Source: Aestuariimicrobium ganziense (GTDB taxonomy: Bacteria; Actinomycetota; Actinomycetes; Propionibacteriales; Propionibacteriaceae). From it: a DNA stretch of 64,000 nucleotides. Position 1 is the first letter of the stretch. Each line of letters opens with the position of its first letter. Made by a program: the position numbers and the translations under genes. The stretch lies in the NCBI RefSeq assembly GCF_015352975.1, contig NZ_JACYIZ010000005.1, positions 124,001-188,000 on the forward strand, in the 5' to 3' direction. Of the stretch, positions 42,530 through 50,068 are shown in pieces. The notes below the pieces were generated by a model. It searched no databases. It was not told the origin of the DNA and saw only the letters and a list, made by a program, of their open reading frames with translations.

Positions 42530-43376
42530 GTGCTGCCTGCGCTCGCAACCCTTGACCGCGCCACGCGGGTGTTCTGGCGACTGCGCGGACGACGGGTCGA
42601 CCTGCAGGGCGCCCACAGTTGGCTGGCGGCACCGATGAGCGGGGCGTCCCGGGGGTGACGGGTGGTTGGAGCAGACCGCTGCCGACCTGGGCGGGCGGCT
42701 CGGCCGCGAGGTGACCACGGCAGGGTTGCTGGGCGACATGTCGAGGCTCGACGGCCCCACCTTTCCCGCCGGAGACCTGCATCCTGACATCCGGCACTTC
42801 TACGAGCACACCTCGCAGTGGCGCATGGAGGTCTGGACGCAGTGGAACCCCCTCTTCCAGCTCGGCGGTGAACTGATTTCGCGACTGTTCGCCCGAAGGG
42901 TTCAGCAACTCGCCCTGCCGATGCGGCCCCTCGAGGTCGCGCACGGGGTCGACAGTCGGGTGGTGCCGATCCTCGACTCAGCCGGTGAGCAGGTGGCTGC
43001 GGGCTGGATGCGCACCCTGCGTGCCACCGGTGGCTACGTCTACAGCGGCTGCTACTCGACGCGACTGCTCCCGGGAGCCAGTCAACCCAGCGTGCACGTG
43101 ACGTTCCCGCTCGAGGCGGGCAACATCCAAGTGCTCCTCCAGCCCCGCGTGCTGGCCGGGGGCGGCCTGGAGCTCAGCTCGCCGGCCGGCCCCTTCGGCG
43201 GCAACGGTGCCTACGTGGTGGTCGACGAACACGGCACCCACGCGGCCCGCCTTCCGATCCACGAGACGTTCCGGCTGAGCGTCGATGACGAAGGTTCTGT
43301 GCGCACCGACCACGAGTTGAAGCTGTGGTCGGCCGAGGTCGTCCGCATGCACTACAAGCTGAGTCGGGTCGGCTGA
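42530..43376 (+). pseudogene. Conserved actinobacterial protein with a single frameshift in a G-run
   Basis: GTG 42530 (CACACT ends 6 bases upstream) opens LPALATLDRATRVFWRLRGR, RVDLQGAHSWLAAPMSGAS and meets TGA at 42655. Removing one G from the GGGGG run just before that stop restores one frame, GDGWLEQTAADLG, which runs to TGA 43374-43376. The main part holds FYEHTSQWRMEVWTQW, FARRVQQLALPMRPLEVAHG and GGNGAYVVVDE, a family I recognise as conserved in actinomycetes but uncharacterised. A homopolymer indel this clean is either a sequencing error or a recent mutation. Without it, a shorter start at 42666 (TTG) is used. Confidence 0.75.
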
Positions 43377-43491
43377 CGGCACACTGCTGCACCTGGCCCC
43401 GGCGGCAGACCACCAGTGGCAGAACGGAGTTTTCCACAGGTCGTCAGCACCTCACGGCGGAACGGCCCGCCCTGCCTGCACCATCGTGGCC

Positions 43492-43899
43492 ATGACCTTC
43501 GAACAACTGCCCAAGGACTGGCCCACCCGATCACTCTCCGACCCGTCCCTGACGCCCGACGTCGTCGACCTGTGCCTCAAGCTGTCCGACCGCATGCAGG
43601 ACTCGGCACTGCTGCTGCTCTGCGACCACGAAGGCCGGCTCCTGCAGCCGGTGGTGATCGAACAGGTCGACTGGCACGCCATCGCCGACGAGCGTGCCCA
43701 ACTGTTCCACCTGTTCGAACACCTCGAGATCCCCTCGGTGGTGGTCGCGGTCTCGTCGCGCAAGCCGATTAACCCGGGGGTGGTGCTGCGGTGGCTCGAC
43801 ACCGCACGCCGCGAACTGAGCCGAGTCGGGGTCGAGTTGCTCGGGTTCTACTGCGCTGACATGGACGAGGTCTGGGCGCCGGTCGAGTCGGCTGCCTAG
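43492..43899 (+). CDS. Uncharacterised actinobacterial protein
   Basis: 135 residues, mixed alpha/beta, acidic. MTFEQLPKDWPTRSLSDPSL and LLLLCDHEGRLLQPVVIEQV then HLFEHLEIPSVVVAVSSRKP stand out. I do not recognise a domain. ATG 43492 is used; GTG 43486 two codons upstream is equally possible. There is a 115-base gap from the previous gene, and the next (lipoprotein) gene has its own -10-like signal. Soluble, cytoplasmic, function unknown. Confidence 0.7.
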   Translation: MTFEQLPKDWPTRSLSDPSLTPDVVDLCLKLSDRMQDSALLLLCDHEGRLLQPVVIEQVDWHAIADERAQLFHLFEHLEIPSVVVAVSSRKPINPGVVLRWLDTARRELSRVGVELLGFYCADMDEVWAPVESAA

Positions 43900-43908
43900 T
43901 CTGGCGGC

Positions 43909-44385
43909 ATGAACCGGGCTCGAGCCGATCGCAGCCGCCGCCTGCCGATCGTCGTCGAGGTGGTCATGGTGGCGCTGGGGTTGCTCAGCTGCAGTTCGCC
44001 CACGACGACACCGACGAGTCCGCGCACCCAAGGAGACACCATGCAGATCAGGATCGGCGACCGCACCCTGACAGCGAAGCTGGCCGACAACTCGTCCGCA
44101 CGAGCCCTGAAAGACCTGCTCAGCCAAGGGCCGGTCACCATCGCGATGAGTGACTACGCCAGCATGGAGAAGGTCGGAAACCTGGGCACGACGTTGCCCA
44201 CCAATGACGAACAGATCAGCACCGCTGCCGGCCACCTGATCCTCTACCAGGGCGACAAGTTCGTCATCTACTACGACACCAACTCCTGGAGCCTCACCCG
44301 GCTGGGGTGGGTCGAGGGTGTCAGCGCGGACGAGCTCAAGCAGATCCTGGGCAGCGGTGACGTCACGGTCCTCGAGTTGCCGTGA
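43909..44385 (+). CDS. Lipoprotein with cyclophilin-like fold domain
   Basis: 158 residues. A lipoprotein signal (VVMVALGLLSCSSP) is followed by a domain opening MQIRIGDRTLTAKLADNSSA then RALKDLLSQGPVTIAMSDYA and later GHLILYQGDKFVIYYDTNSWSLTRLGWVEG. That is the wording of the cyclophilin-like domain group (cyclophil_like2), whose members lack isomerase activity. TAGTCT ends 6 bases before ATG 43909 (leaderless). The stop overlaps the next gene's GTG (GTGA). Ligand unknown. Confidence 0.82.
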   Translation: MNRARADRSRRLPIVVEVVMVALGLLSCSSPTTTPTSPRTQGDTMQIRIGDRTLTAKLADNSSARALKDLLSQGPVTIAMSDYASMEKVGNLGTTLPTNDEQISTAAGHLILYQGDKFVIYYDTNSWSLTRLGWVEGVSADELKQILGSGDVTVLELP

Positions 44386-45083
44386 CCATCCGGACGGTCC
44401 ACGTCAACGAGCTCGAGCCACGCGACGTCGCTTGGTGTGAGGTCGCCGTCGTTATCGACGTCGTGCGTGCGTTCACCGTGGCGCCGTGGATACTTCGCAT
44501 GGGCGCGGCCCAGTTGCTGCTGGCACCTGACGTCGAGACCGCAATGGCCGCTCGCGATGCCCACCACCCACACGCACTGCTGCTCAAGGACGGACCCGCG
44601 CACCCGTTGTTCGACCTTCCCAACTCCCCCGCGATCGTGTCCGGGACCGACCTGACCGGACGCACTCTGATCCAGACCACCGGCAACGGGACTCGCGGCG
44701 CACACGCCGTACGAGAGGCGGCTCTCGTCCTGTGTGCGTCGTTCGCCAACGCCTCGGCCACCGCTCATGCACTGTGTGGCGATGGGCAGCGGGTGTTGCT
44801 GGTCCCGACCGAGGGGGACGAGGACGTCGCCCTTGCCGACTTCCTGACCGAGGCCTTGACCACGACGAATACTTCGGACCCGGTTCCGTACCTCGTCCGA
44901 GTGAGGAACTCAGAGGCGGGTCGAGAGTGCCTGGCGTGCGGGGCCGACGAGAGCTGCCCCAGTGTTCACCGCGACGATCTGGCGCTGTGCCTGCAGGTCG
45001 ACGCCTTCGACCAGGCACTGAGCCTGGTGCCCGCCGGCTCGCTGCTGCGGGTTGTTCCCGTTGGCTCCCCCGTGCGGCCGTGA
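44382..45083 (+). CDS. ComB-like 2-phosphosulfolactate phosphatase family protein
   Basis: 233 residues. Visible family landmarks are AVVIDVVRAFTVAPWIL near the N-terminus, LLLKDGPAHPLFDLPNSP, TLIQTTGNGTRGAHAVREA, and the acidic GDEDVALADFL. ComB removes phosphate from 2-phosphosulfolactate, a coenzyme M step in archaea; many bacteria carry homologues without the rest of that pathway, as here. GTG 44382 overlaps the lipoprotein stop, so the two are coupled. No comA or comC is visible. Confidence 0.82.
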   Translation: MTIRTVHVNELEPRDVAWCEVAVVIDVVRAFTVAPWILRMGAAQLLLAPDVETAMAARDAHHPHALLLKDGPAHPLFDLPNSPAIVSGTDLTGRTLIQTTGNGTRGAHAVREAALVLCASFANASATAHALCGDGQRVLLVPTEGDEDVALADFLTEALTTTNTSDPVPYLVRVRNSEAGRECLACGADESCPSVHRDDLALCLQVDAFDQALSLVPAGSLLRVVPVGSPVRP

Positions 45084-45093
45084 CAAGCGGAAC

Positions 45094-45858
45094 TCACGTC
45101 GCGCAGCGCGAGACGAAGTCCACGAGTAGACGTGCGAACCGATCGGGCTCAACCAGGTGTGCACAGTGCCCGGCGCCGGGCCATTGTTCGATCTGCACGT
45201 CAGCCTGTGGCAATGCGGCGCTGACCGCGGTGGTCTCAACCTCCTCGAGCTGGTGCCCGAACACGGCGAGGACCGGCACGGTGACTCGAGCGAGGTCGCC
45301 ATTGACGCGGCGCTGCAATGCCTCGGGATCAGCGATCAAGTCCGCCCAGTAGGCCCGGATCACCTCGGGCTTCGCCTCGTCCTCTGCCAAGAGCTGCGTC
45401 CGCAGCGGTTCAGCCACCAGGTGTCGTCCGATCGACTGACGGGCCATCCCCCACGCCTGGTCGAACCCCGGGCCGTCGAGAGCCGGGGCGATGGCGCGGG
45501 CCATCGGCGCCATCGAGGCGACGTCGGGGCTCTGGTCGATCGTGACCACCCCAGAGGTACGGACGTGGGCTGCGCTGACCATGGCCACCGCCCCGCCCAA
45601 CGAGTGCCCGACCACCACGGGGGCCTCGATCTGCAGTTCTCGCACCAGCTGGTCGATCCGTGCGGGGAGTTCCCAGGGCGACATTGATCCCGTGGACTGG
45701 CCGTGTCCTGGAAGGTCGATTGCGACACAACGCAGAAGCCCACTCACACGGTCGATGATCGGTGACCAGGCAGACCGATTGAAGGTCAGACCGTGAATGA
45801 GCACCACACAGGGACCACTACCGACATCGGTGAAGGCCAGGCCATGGCTCTCTGACAT
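45094..45858 (-). CDS. Alpha/beta hydrolase
   Basis: 254 residues. VVLIHGLTFNRSAWSP gives the oxyanion region, VVVGHSLGGAVAMVSA the nucleophile, and GAGHCAHLVEPDRFA the catalytic His. It is close to BioH/AB_hydrolase_1 types; substrate unknown. ATG 45858 follows TACGAT (45864-45869) by 5 bases, a leaderless start. Convergent with the comB-like gene (10 bases apart). Confidence 0.9.
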   Translation of the reverse strand: MSESHGLAFTDVGSGPCVVLIHGLTFNRSAWSPIIDRVSGLLRCVAIDLPGHGQSTGSMSPWELPARIDQLVRELQIEAPVVVGHSLGGAVAMVSAAHVRTSGVVTIDQSPDVASMAPMARAIAPALDGPGFDQAWGMARQSIGRHLVAEPLRTQLLAEDEAKPEVIRAYWADLIADPEALQRRVNGDLARVTVPVLAVFGHQLEEVETTAVSAALPQADVQIEQWPGAGHCAHLVEPDRFARLLVDFVSRCAT

Positions 45859-45901
45859 GGCTCATCGTAAGTCGTCATTGCCGCGACCACCAGACCCATC
45901 G

Positions 45902-47140
45902 TCAGTCGTGCTCAAGCCTTCCTGACGTCGAGCCCGAGCGGCGGACCTTGGGCAGCAGCGCCGCTGCGACCGCAAACACGACACCGGCCGCGGCCAGCGC
46001 GACGACGAAACCGAGCCGATCCGCCACCACGCCCGCCATGGGTGCCATCACGACCAGCACGCCCCGGTTGGCCGATCGCAGGAAGGTGTTCGTCCGGGCC
46101 TGGAGGTGATCGGGGGTCAGCAGTTGGCGGAAACTCATCTCATGGGAGTTGCTGGCGCCCATGGCCATCCCATGGAGCGCCTGTCCCAGGGCAACAAGGC
46201 CGACCGCCCCCCACTTGGCGGGCGCGAGTGCCGCTGACGCCACCACGAGAGCGCCGACGGCAGACAGCACGTAGCAGGTGGCGATCGTCCCGATCGTGCC
46301 CAGACGCCGGCCGACCCACGTCGTGACCGAGGCGCCCACCACGGCTCCAGCGCCACCCACAGCGAGCGCCACTCCGACCTGGGCGGCGGAGAGTTCGAGT
46401 CCGAGCACCGCGAACGGCACCAGCGCCACCATGAGCAGCGCCTGCGCCACGAACCAGACATGGGTCGCGATGGCCACCTTGGCCAACCCTGAGGTGCGGT
46501 AGACCCAGCGAAGTCCTTCGAGGATGTCGCCAGAGAGTCGCGCACGCTCCCGGGCCGGGGATGGATCGGGGACATCGCGCAACGACACTGCCACCGCCGC
46601 GGAGAACAGGTAGCTGACGGCGTCCGCGAGCAGGGCCACCGGCGCCCCAAGCGTGCGAATGAGCACACCGGCCAGTGCCGGGCCACCCACCTGGGCCACG
46701 GCGTCGGACGTGTCGATCCGGGAATGGGCATGCTGAAGGCGAGAGCCGGGAACCAGTCGCGGCACGAAGGCCATCGATGCCGCATCGTTGACCAACCCGG
46801 CCGCACCAAGGACCATGACGAGGACGAGCAGCGTGGGCAGATCCAGCGTGCCCGACAGCCCGAGCACAGCCAGAACACCCAGCACGCCGAACCGGACGAG
46901 GTCGCTGGCGATCATCGTCGGGCGACGGCGCGCCCTGTCGACGAGGGCCCCCACCACCAGGCCGAACAACAGGTAGGGCAGCCACCTGGCCGAGGTCACC
47001 CAGCCCACCTCGGTCGCTGATCCCGCAAGCAGGTCGAGGACGACGAACTGCAGGGCCACGAGGGTGACCTGGGTACCGATCGCGGACACGGCTTCGCCCG
47101 CCCAGAAGCGCGCGAACGGTGACGACCGTGGTTTCCTCAC
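45902..47140 (-). CDS. MFS transporter (enterobactin exporter-like / MFS_3 type)
   Basis: 412 residues with about twelve helices. FARFWAGEAVSAIGTQVTLVALQF, the loop 2-3 DRARRRPTMIASDLVR and GLVNDAASMAFVPRLVPGSRL are typical of the MFS_3/EntS-type group, whose members export siderophores, macrolides and other drugs. GTG 47140 follows TAGCGT (47147-47152) by 6 bases. A siderophore-interacting gene lies 0.8 kb upstream, but a link is only suggestive. Confidence 0.9.
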   Translation of the reverse strand: MRKPRSSPFARFWAGEAVSAIGTQVTLVALQFVVLDLLAGSATEVGWVTSARWLPYLLFGLVVGALVDRARRRPTMIASDLVRFGVLGVLAVLGLSGTLDLPTLLVLVMVLGAAGLVNDAASMAFVPRLVPGSRLQHAHSRIDTSDAVAQVGGPALAGVLIRTLGAPVALLADAVSYLFSAAVAVSLRDVPDPSPARERARLSGDILEGLRWVYRTSGLAKVAIATHVWFVAQALLMVALVPFAVLGLELSAAQVGVALAVGGAGAVVGASVTTWVGRRLGTIGTIATCYVLSAVGALVVASAALAPAKWGAVGLVALGQALHGMAMGASNSHEMSFRQLLTPDHLQARTNTFLRSANRGVLVVMAPMAGVVADRLGFVVALAAAGVVFAVAAALLPKVRRSGSTSGRLEHD

Positions 47141-47229
47141 GAACGCACGCTAGGCAGACTCGCTGGGCGCCCGCAATTGGTGGCCGATCGGCACGTTGTC
47201 GACCTCGGCGAATCCACAGGGCTCCAGGC

Positions 47230-47784
47230 TCATGCTGCCCAAGGCGTGCCGTGGCGCACGCCGAAGAGAATCGCGGACGCGATCGCGAACAACAGCAGGG
47301 TGGCACCCATCACCGGCCCGACCAGACGACTGGTGGGGTGGGTGTTCCTGCGCAGGCGGGGCAGCAGGACCAACAACCCGATGGTCTGGATGATCGCGAG
47401 CGCAGCCAGGGAGAGATCGCGAAGGAAGAACGCCAGAGGCAGGAAGTGCAGCGCCACGATCAGGGCCACCCACCAGGCCAGCCAGCGGGACTGGCCCCGG
47501 CGCGCGAGCACCAGGCAACCGACGCCGGCGACGATCACCTCGAGCGCGACGACCAGTCCGAACCACCAGTACTTGCCTTCAAGGGCCGTGGCACTGTTCC
47601 ACCTGGTCACCAGGGCATAGCCGAACAGCCCAGCGATCACGAGCCCGACCACGGAGCCCGCGCCGAGCTTCCATCGCCATGGCTCCGGTGGGTCCTCCTG
47701 GCCCCACCCCAGCCAGGCCCCGGTCATCAGGCCGAACCAAGCGATCGTGAACGTCTGGTCGCGCAGGAGCTCGGTGAGCATCAT
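47230..47784 (-). CDS. Multi-spanning membrane protein, unknown function
   Basis: 184 residues with five to six hydrophobic helices, for example FGLMTGAWLGWGQEDPP, LGAGSVVGLVIAGLFGYALV, WFGLVVALEVIVAGVGCLVL, LAALAIIQTIGLLVLLPRL and GPVMGATLLLFAIASAILFG. No family is recognised with confidence; a conserved PPEPWRWK loop follows the first helix. ATG 47784 (or the next codon, ATG 47781). It lies 89 bases upstream of the MFS gene on the same strand. Confidence 0.7.
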   Translation of the reverse strand: MMLTELLRDQTFTIAWFGLMTGAWLGWGQEDPPEPWRWKLGAGSVVGLVIAGLFGYALVTRWNSATALEGKYWWFGLVVALEVIVAGVGCLVLARRGQSRWLAWWVALIVALHFLPLAFFLRDLSLAALAIIQTIGLLVLLPRLRRNTHPTSRLVGPVMGATLLLFAIASAILFGVRHGTPWAA

Positions 47785-47909
47785 CGCCTCTCGTCAGCGG
47801 ACGCCGCGTTCGACTCACGGTCTCGGGGCCGCAGGTGATCAAGTCGGCTCATCCTGGCGTGCCGAGGGTCACCTCACCGACGGTCAGCCGAGCGACCGCC
47901 CAAGATCGC

Positions 47910-48770
47910 TCAACGCTGGGCCGCGCGCCCGTCCTGTTCCTGTTCCATGGCTGCGACGAAGCTTCGCTTGCCAGCCTGCCAGGCGTCCTCGTCCTGGCCG
48001 GTGCGCCAGTAGCCCGAGATCGAGACGCGATCTCGGGGCACGCCCTGCTCGACGAACAGGTACCGACGAAGGTCCTTGATCATGTCGGCGTTGCCGTGGA
48101 CGAAGACGGCCAGGTCGCCGTCGGGCAGCCCGGCCGCCCTGACCACAGCCGCCAGGCCGGTGCCGTACGAGCCTGCGTAATCATCACGGTGCACCCAGAT
48201 GACCTCGGCTCCGGGCAGGTCTGGCAACGGGATGTGCGACGCGGCATCAGCCACCTCCAAGTACACCGAAGCACGCGCATCGGCCGGCAGGGCGTCGAGC
48301 GCCGCAGCGATGGCCGGAGCCGCCGACTCGTCCCCCACGAGCAGGTGGTGGTCCGCACTCGGGTCGGGTCCCCAGCCACTGCCGGGCCCGTGGAAGCCGA
48401 TCCCGTCACCGGGCTGGGCCGCTTCCGCCCAGGGCCCGGCCAACCCCTCGTCCCCGTGGACGACGAAGTCGATCGCCATCTCGCCCCGCTCGATGTCGAG
48501 GCTGCGAATCGTGTAGGTGCGGGTCACCGGCCACTGTTCACGCGGCCTCGATTCGCGCAGTTCATCGGGGTCGAAGGGCCAGCGGTAGTCAGCGCCTGCG
48601 GGCGGGAAGAGCAACTTCACATAGCGATCGGTGTGGTCGGAGGGCTCCAGCGCACGCAAGTCGTCGCCGCGCAGGTGAACCCGCACCAGGTCAGGGGTGA
48701 GGCGCTCGGTGCCCGTGACCGTGGCGGTGCGCAGGATGCGGCGCTTGCGCGGGGGTGCGGCATCGGTCAT
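47910..48770 (-). CDS. Siderophore-interacting protein (FAD/NADPH ferric-siderophore reductase)
   Basis: 286 residues. The FAD-binding RxYxI/L motif is TRTYTIRS; DHTDRYVKLLFPP and GDGIGFHGPGSGWG complete the flavin domain, and HLLVGDESAAPAIAAALDAL and FVHGNADMIKDLRRYL the NAD(P)H-binding half. Such SIP enzymes strip iron from imported ferric siderophores in the cytoplasm. TAGGCT (48777-48782) ends 6 bases before ATG 48770. No DtxR-type iron box is seen here, although one precedes the siderophore importer 4.5 kb away, with which it probably works. Confidence 0.9.
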   Translation of the reverse strand: MTDAAPPRKRRILRTATVTGTERLTPDLVRVHLRGDDLRALEPSDHTDRYVKLLFPPAGADYRWPFDPDELRESRPREQWPVTRTYTIRSLDIERGEMAIDFVVHGDEGLAGPWAEAAQPGDGIGFHGPGSGWGPDPSADHHLLVGDESAAPAIAAALDALPADARASVYLEVADAASHIPLPDLPGAEVIWVHRDDYAGSYGTGLAAVVRAAGLPDGDLAVFVHGNADMIKDLRRYLFVEQGVPRDRVSISGYWRTGQDEDAWQAGKRSFVAAMEQEQDGRAAQR

Positions 48771-48994
48771 CCGGCGAGCCTATCCGCTGGCACCAACAGC
48801 CGCCCGGGAGCGCCTCAGTCGCGGTTGCGGCGCCAGGTCTCAGCGGTCAGCAGCGTGGCGAAGCTCGTCCACGACTTCTGGCGGGGTGGGCAGCGACCTC
48901 GCACGAGTTCTCGCCGGGACGGTCAGTGCACTGGAGTGGCCGATCACTCCGGGTAGTCGCGCAGTGATTCGCCAATCGGGCGCTCGGCCCAAGT

Positions 48995-49044
48995 GGTTTG
49001 TGGCGTGAATCCGGCTGTCATTGGGTGAATTGTCGCCACCAACC
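48995..49044. repeat. Imperfect palindrome, 10-bp arms
   Basis: GGTTTGTGGC (48995-49004) pairs with GCCACCAACC (49035-49044) with one mismatch, enclosing 30 bases. It is the first of two palindromes in the same intergenic gap, with the shared GTGGC/GCCAC core. Confidence 0.6.
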
Positions 49045-49076
49045 AGCTGGACGAGCCCCAGACCCACCAAGCCGCC

Positions 49077-49130
49077 CCGATTCGTGGCGGGAAATGCGTT
49101 GTCAGCCGCGTGTTTCGCGCCACGAATCGG
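49077..49130. repeat. Palindrome with 13-bp perfect arms
   Basis: CCGATTCGTGGCG (49077-49089) and CGCCACGAATCGG (49118-49130) are exact reverse complements around a 28-base loop; pairing extends outward for several more bases with mismatches. Its arms share TCGTG(G/C)C with the nested palindrome at 29404-29481, so the two may belong to one family of palindromic intergenic elements. Confidence 0.75.
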
Positions 49131-49208
49131 GCGGGCTGGTGATCTCGACAACATCAGGTGATCTCTACACGGCCGCTGAACAGGTGCAGCACGCGCAGGC
49201 GTCGATGC

Positions 49209-49634
49209 ATGGCGTGGACTGGAGCGGTGATGCTCCTGGTGATCGGTGTCCTGATGGCAGCGTTCACGCTGAAGATCAGTCGCGCAACGCTGCACCGCAA
49301 CGACTGGATGGGGATCCGCCTGCCCGCGACCATGGCGAGTGATGAGGCGTGGCAGGCAGCCCACCGCCGCGTGTTGCCCTGGATCGCAGCGACGGCGGTG
49401 CTGGCACTCGTGGTCGCGATCGTGTTTCTCATCGCCGCCGTGATGGGGGCCAGTGACCGGTGGACCGCGCCGTTGCTCATCGGATCGCTCGTCGTGGTGA
49501 CGGTGCTCGTGGTGGCACCCGTGCCCTCGGCCCTTCGCGCGGCACAGGACGCCACGTACTGGGACGCCATCGTCGGCAACGGCGGACAGGAGAGCGAGTG
49601 TGGCTGGTGCAAGGATCGCTGGGGCCTCTCCTGA
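49209..49634 (+). CDS. SdpI-like membrane protein
   Basis: 141 residues. The SdpI/YhfL motif is clear in NDWMGIRLPATMASDEAWQAAHR, between helices LLVIGVLMAAFTLKI and ATAVLALVVAIVFLIAAVMG, with a third helix LLIGSLVVVTVLVVAPV. SdpI in Bacillus is an immunity protein against the SDP toxin; most relatives are uncharacterised. ATG 49209 is taken because it begins the hydrophobic region; the open frame extends 17 codons further up. It stands alone, with no toxin gene nearby. Confidence 0.75.
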   Translation: MAWTGAVMLLVIGVLMAAFTLKISRATLHRNDWMGIRLPATMASDEAWQAAHRRVLPWIAATAVLALVVAIVFLIAAVMGASDRWTAPLLIGSLVVVTVLVVAPVPSALRAAQDATYWDAIVGNGGQESECGWCKDRWGLS

Positions 49635-50068
49635 CAGATCACGCCGAAGGCACTGACCGAAGCAATGGCATCTGACGATCGGCGCACTGAACCCGGTCGA
49701 GACAGGCGTCGAGCACGACTACGCGGAGTACGTCGAGGCCAACGTCTGGGTACGACACGCAGCCCAGTCCGAGATCGTCGCTGCCGTCAGCCGACGCCAA
49801 GGCATCGCGCGCGCTTACGTCCGCGTCTGCATCGCAAGAAGGAGGACGCCACCCCCGAGGAACTCATCCGAATGTTGGAGCAGCGTTACCTGCCCGCCGT
49901 GAGTGTCGCCGCCGCGGCTGTCACGGTCGGAGCGATCGCGGCGGAGATTGCCATCGGCCTCCTACCCGGGGCGGAGCCGCGGCCACTGGTGGCAAGGTCG
50001 CTCTGACAATCGCCCAGGATCCCCTGGCCACTGGAGACGACGAACCCTCATGCTTTCGAGTGCCGGAA
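49635..50068. other. 434-base gap holding coding-like fragments
   Basis: Between the SdpI-like gene and ychF no complete gene is seen. In the + strand one frame gives LTIGALNPVETGVEHDYAEY and WVRHAAQSEIVAAVSRRQGI without a start codon; a second frame then gives EELIRMLEQRYLPAVSVAAA and a hydrophobic tail, ending at TGA 50004-50006. They look like pieces of a single decayed gene of unknown family, listed separately. The last 60 bases before ychF show nothing. Confidence 0.45.
49680..50006 (+). pseudogene. Remnant of an unrecognised gene, two frames
   Basis: The first part (about 49680-49840) reads LNPVETGVEHDYAEYVEAN and VWVRHAAQSEIVAAVS in one frame. The second (about 49835-50006) reads KKEDATPEELIRMLEQRYLP then AAAAVTVGAIAAEIAIGLLP in another. 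Neither has a start and ribosome site that fits. A hydrophobic helix near the end hints at a membrane protein. Family unknown; the case rests on amino-acid plausibility only. Confidence 0.4.

Larger units (their letters stand above)
48771..49208. other. 438-base intergenic stretch with two large palindromes
   Basis: This gap between the siderophore-interacting and SdpI-like genes has no convincing reading frame. Its first part (48771-48782) is the promoter of the minus-strand gene. The middle holds two inverted repeats, 48995-49044 and 49077-49130. The remainder up to the SdpI start shows nothing recognisable. Confidence 0.6.
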
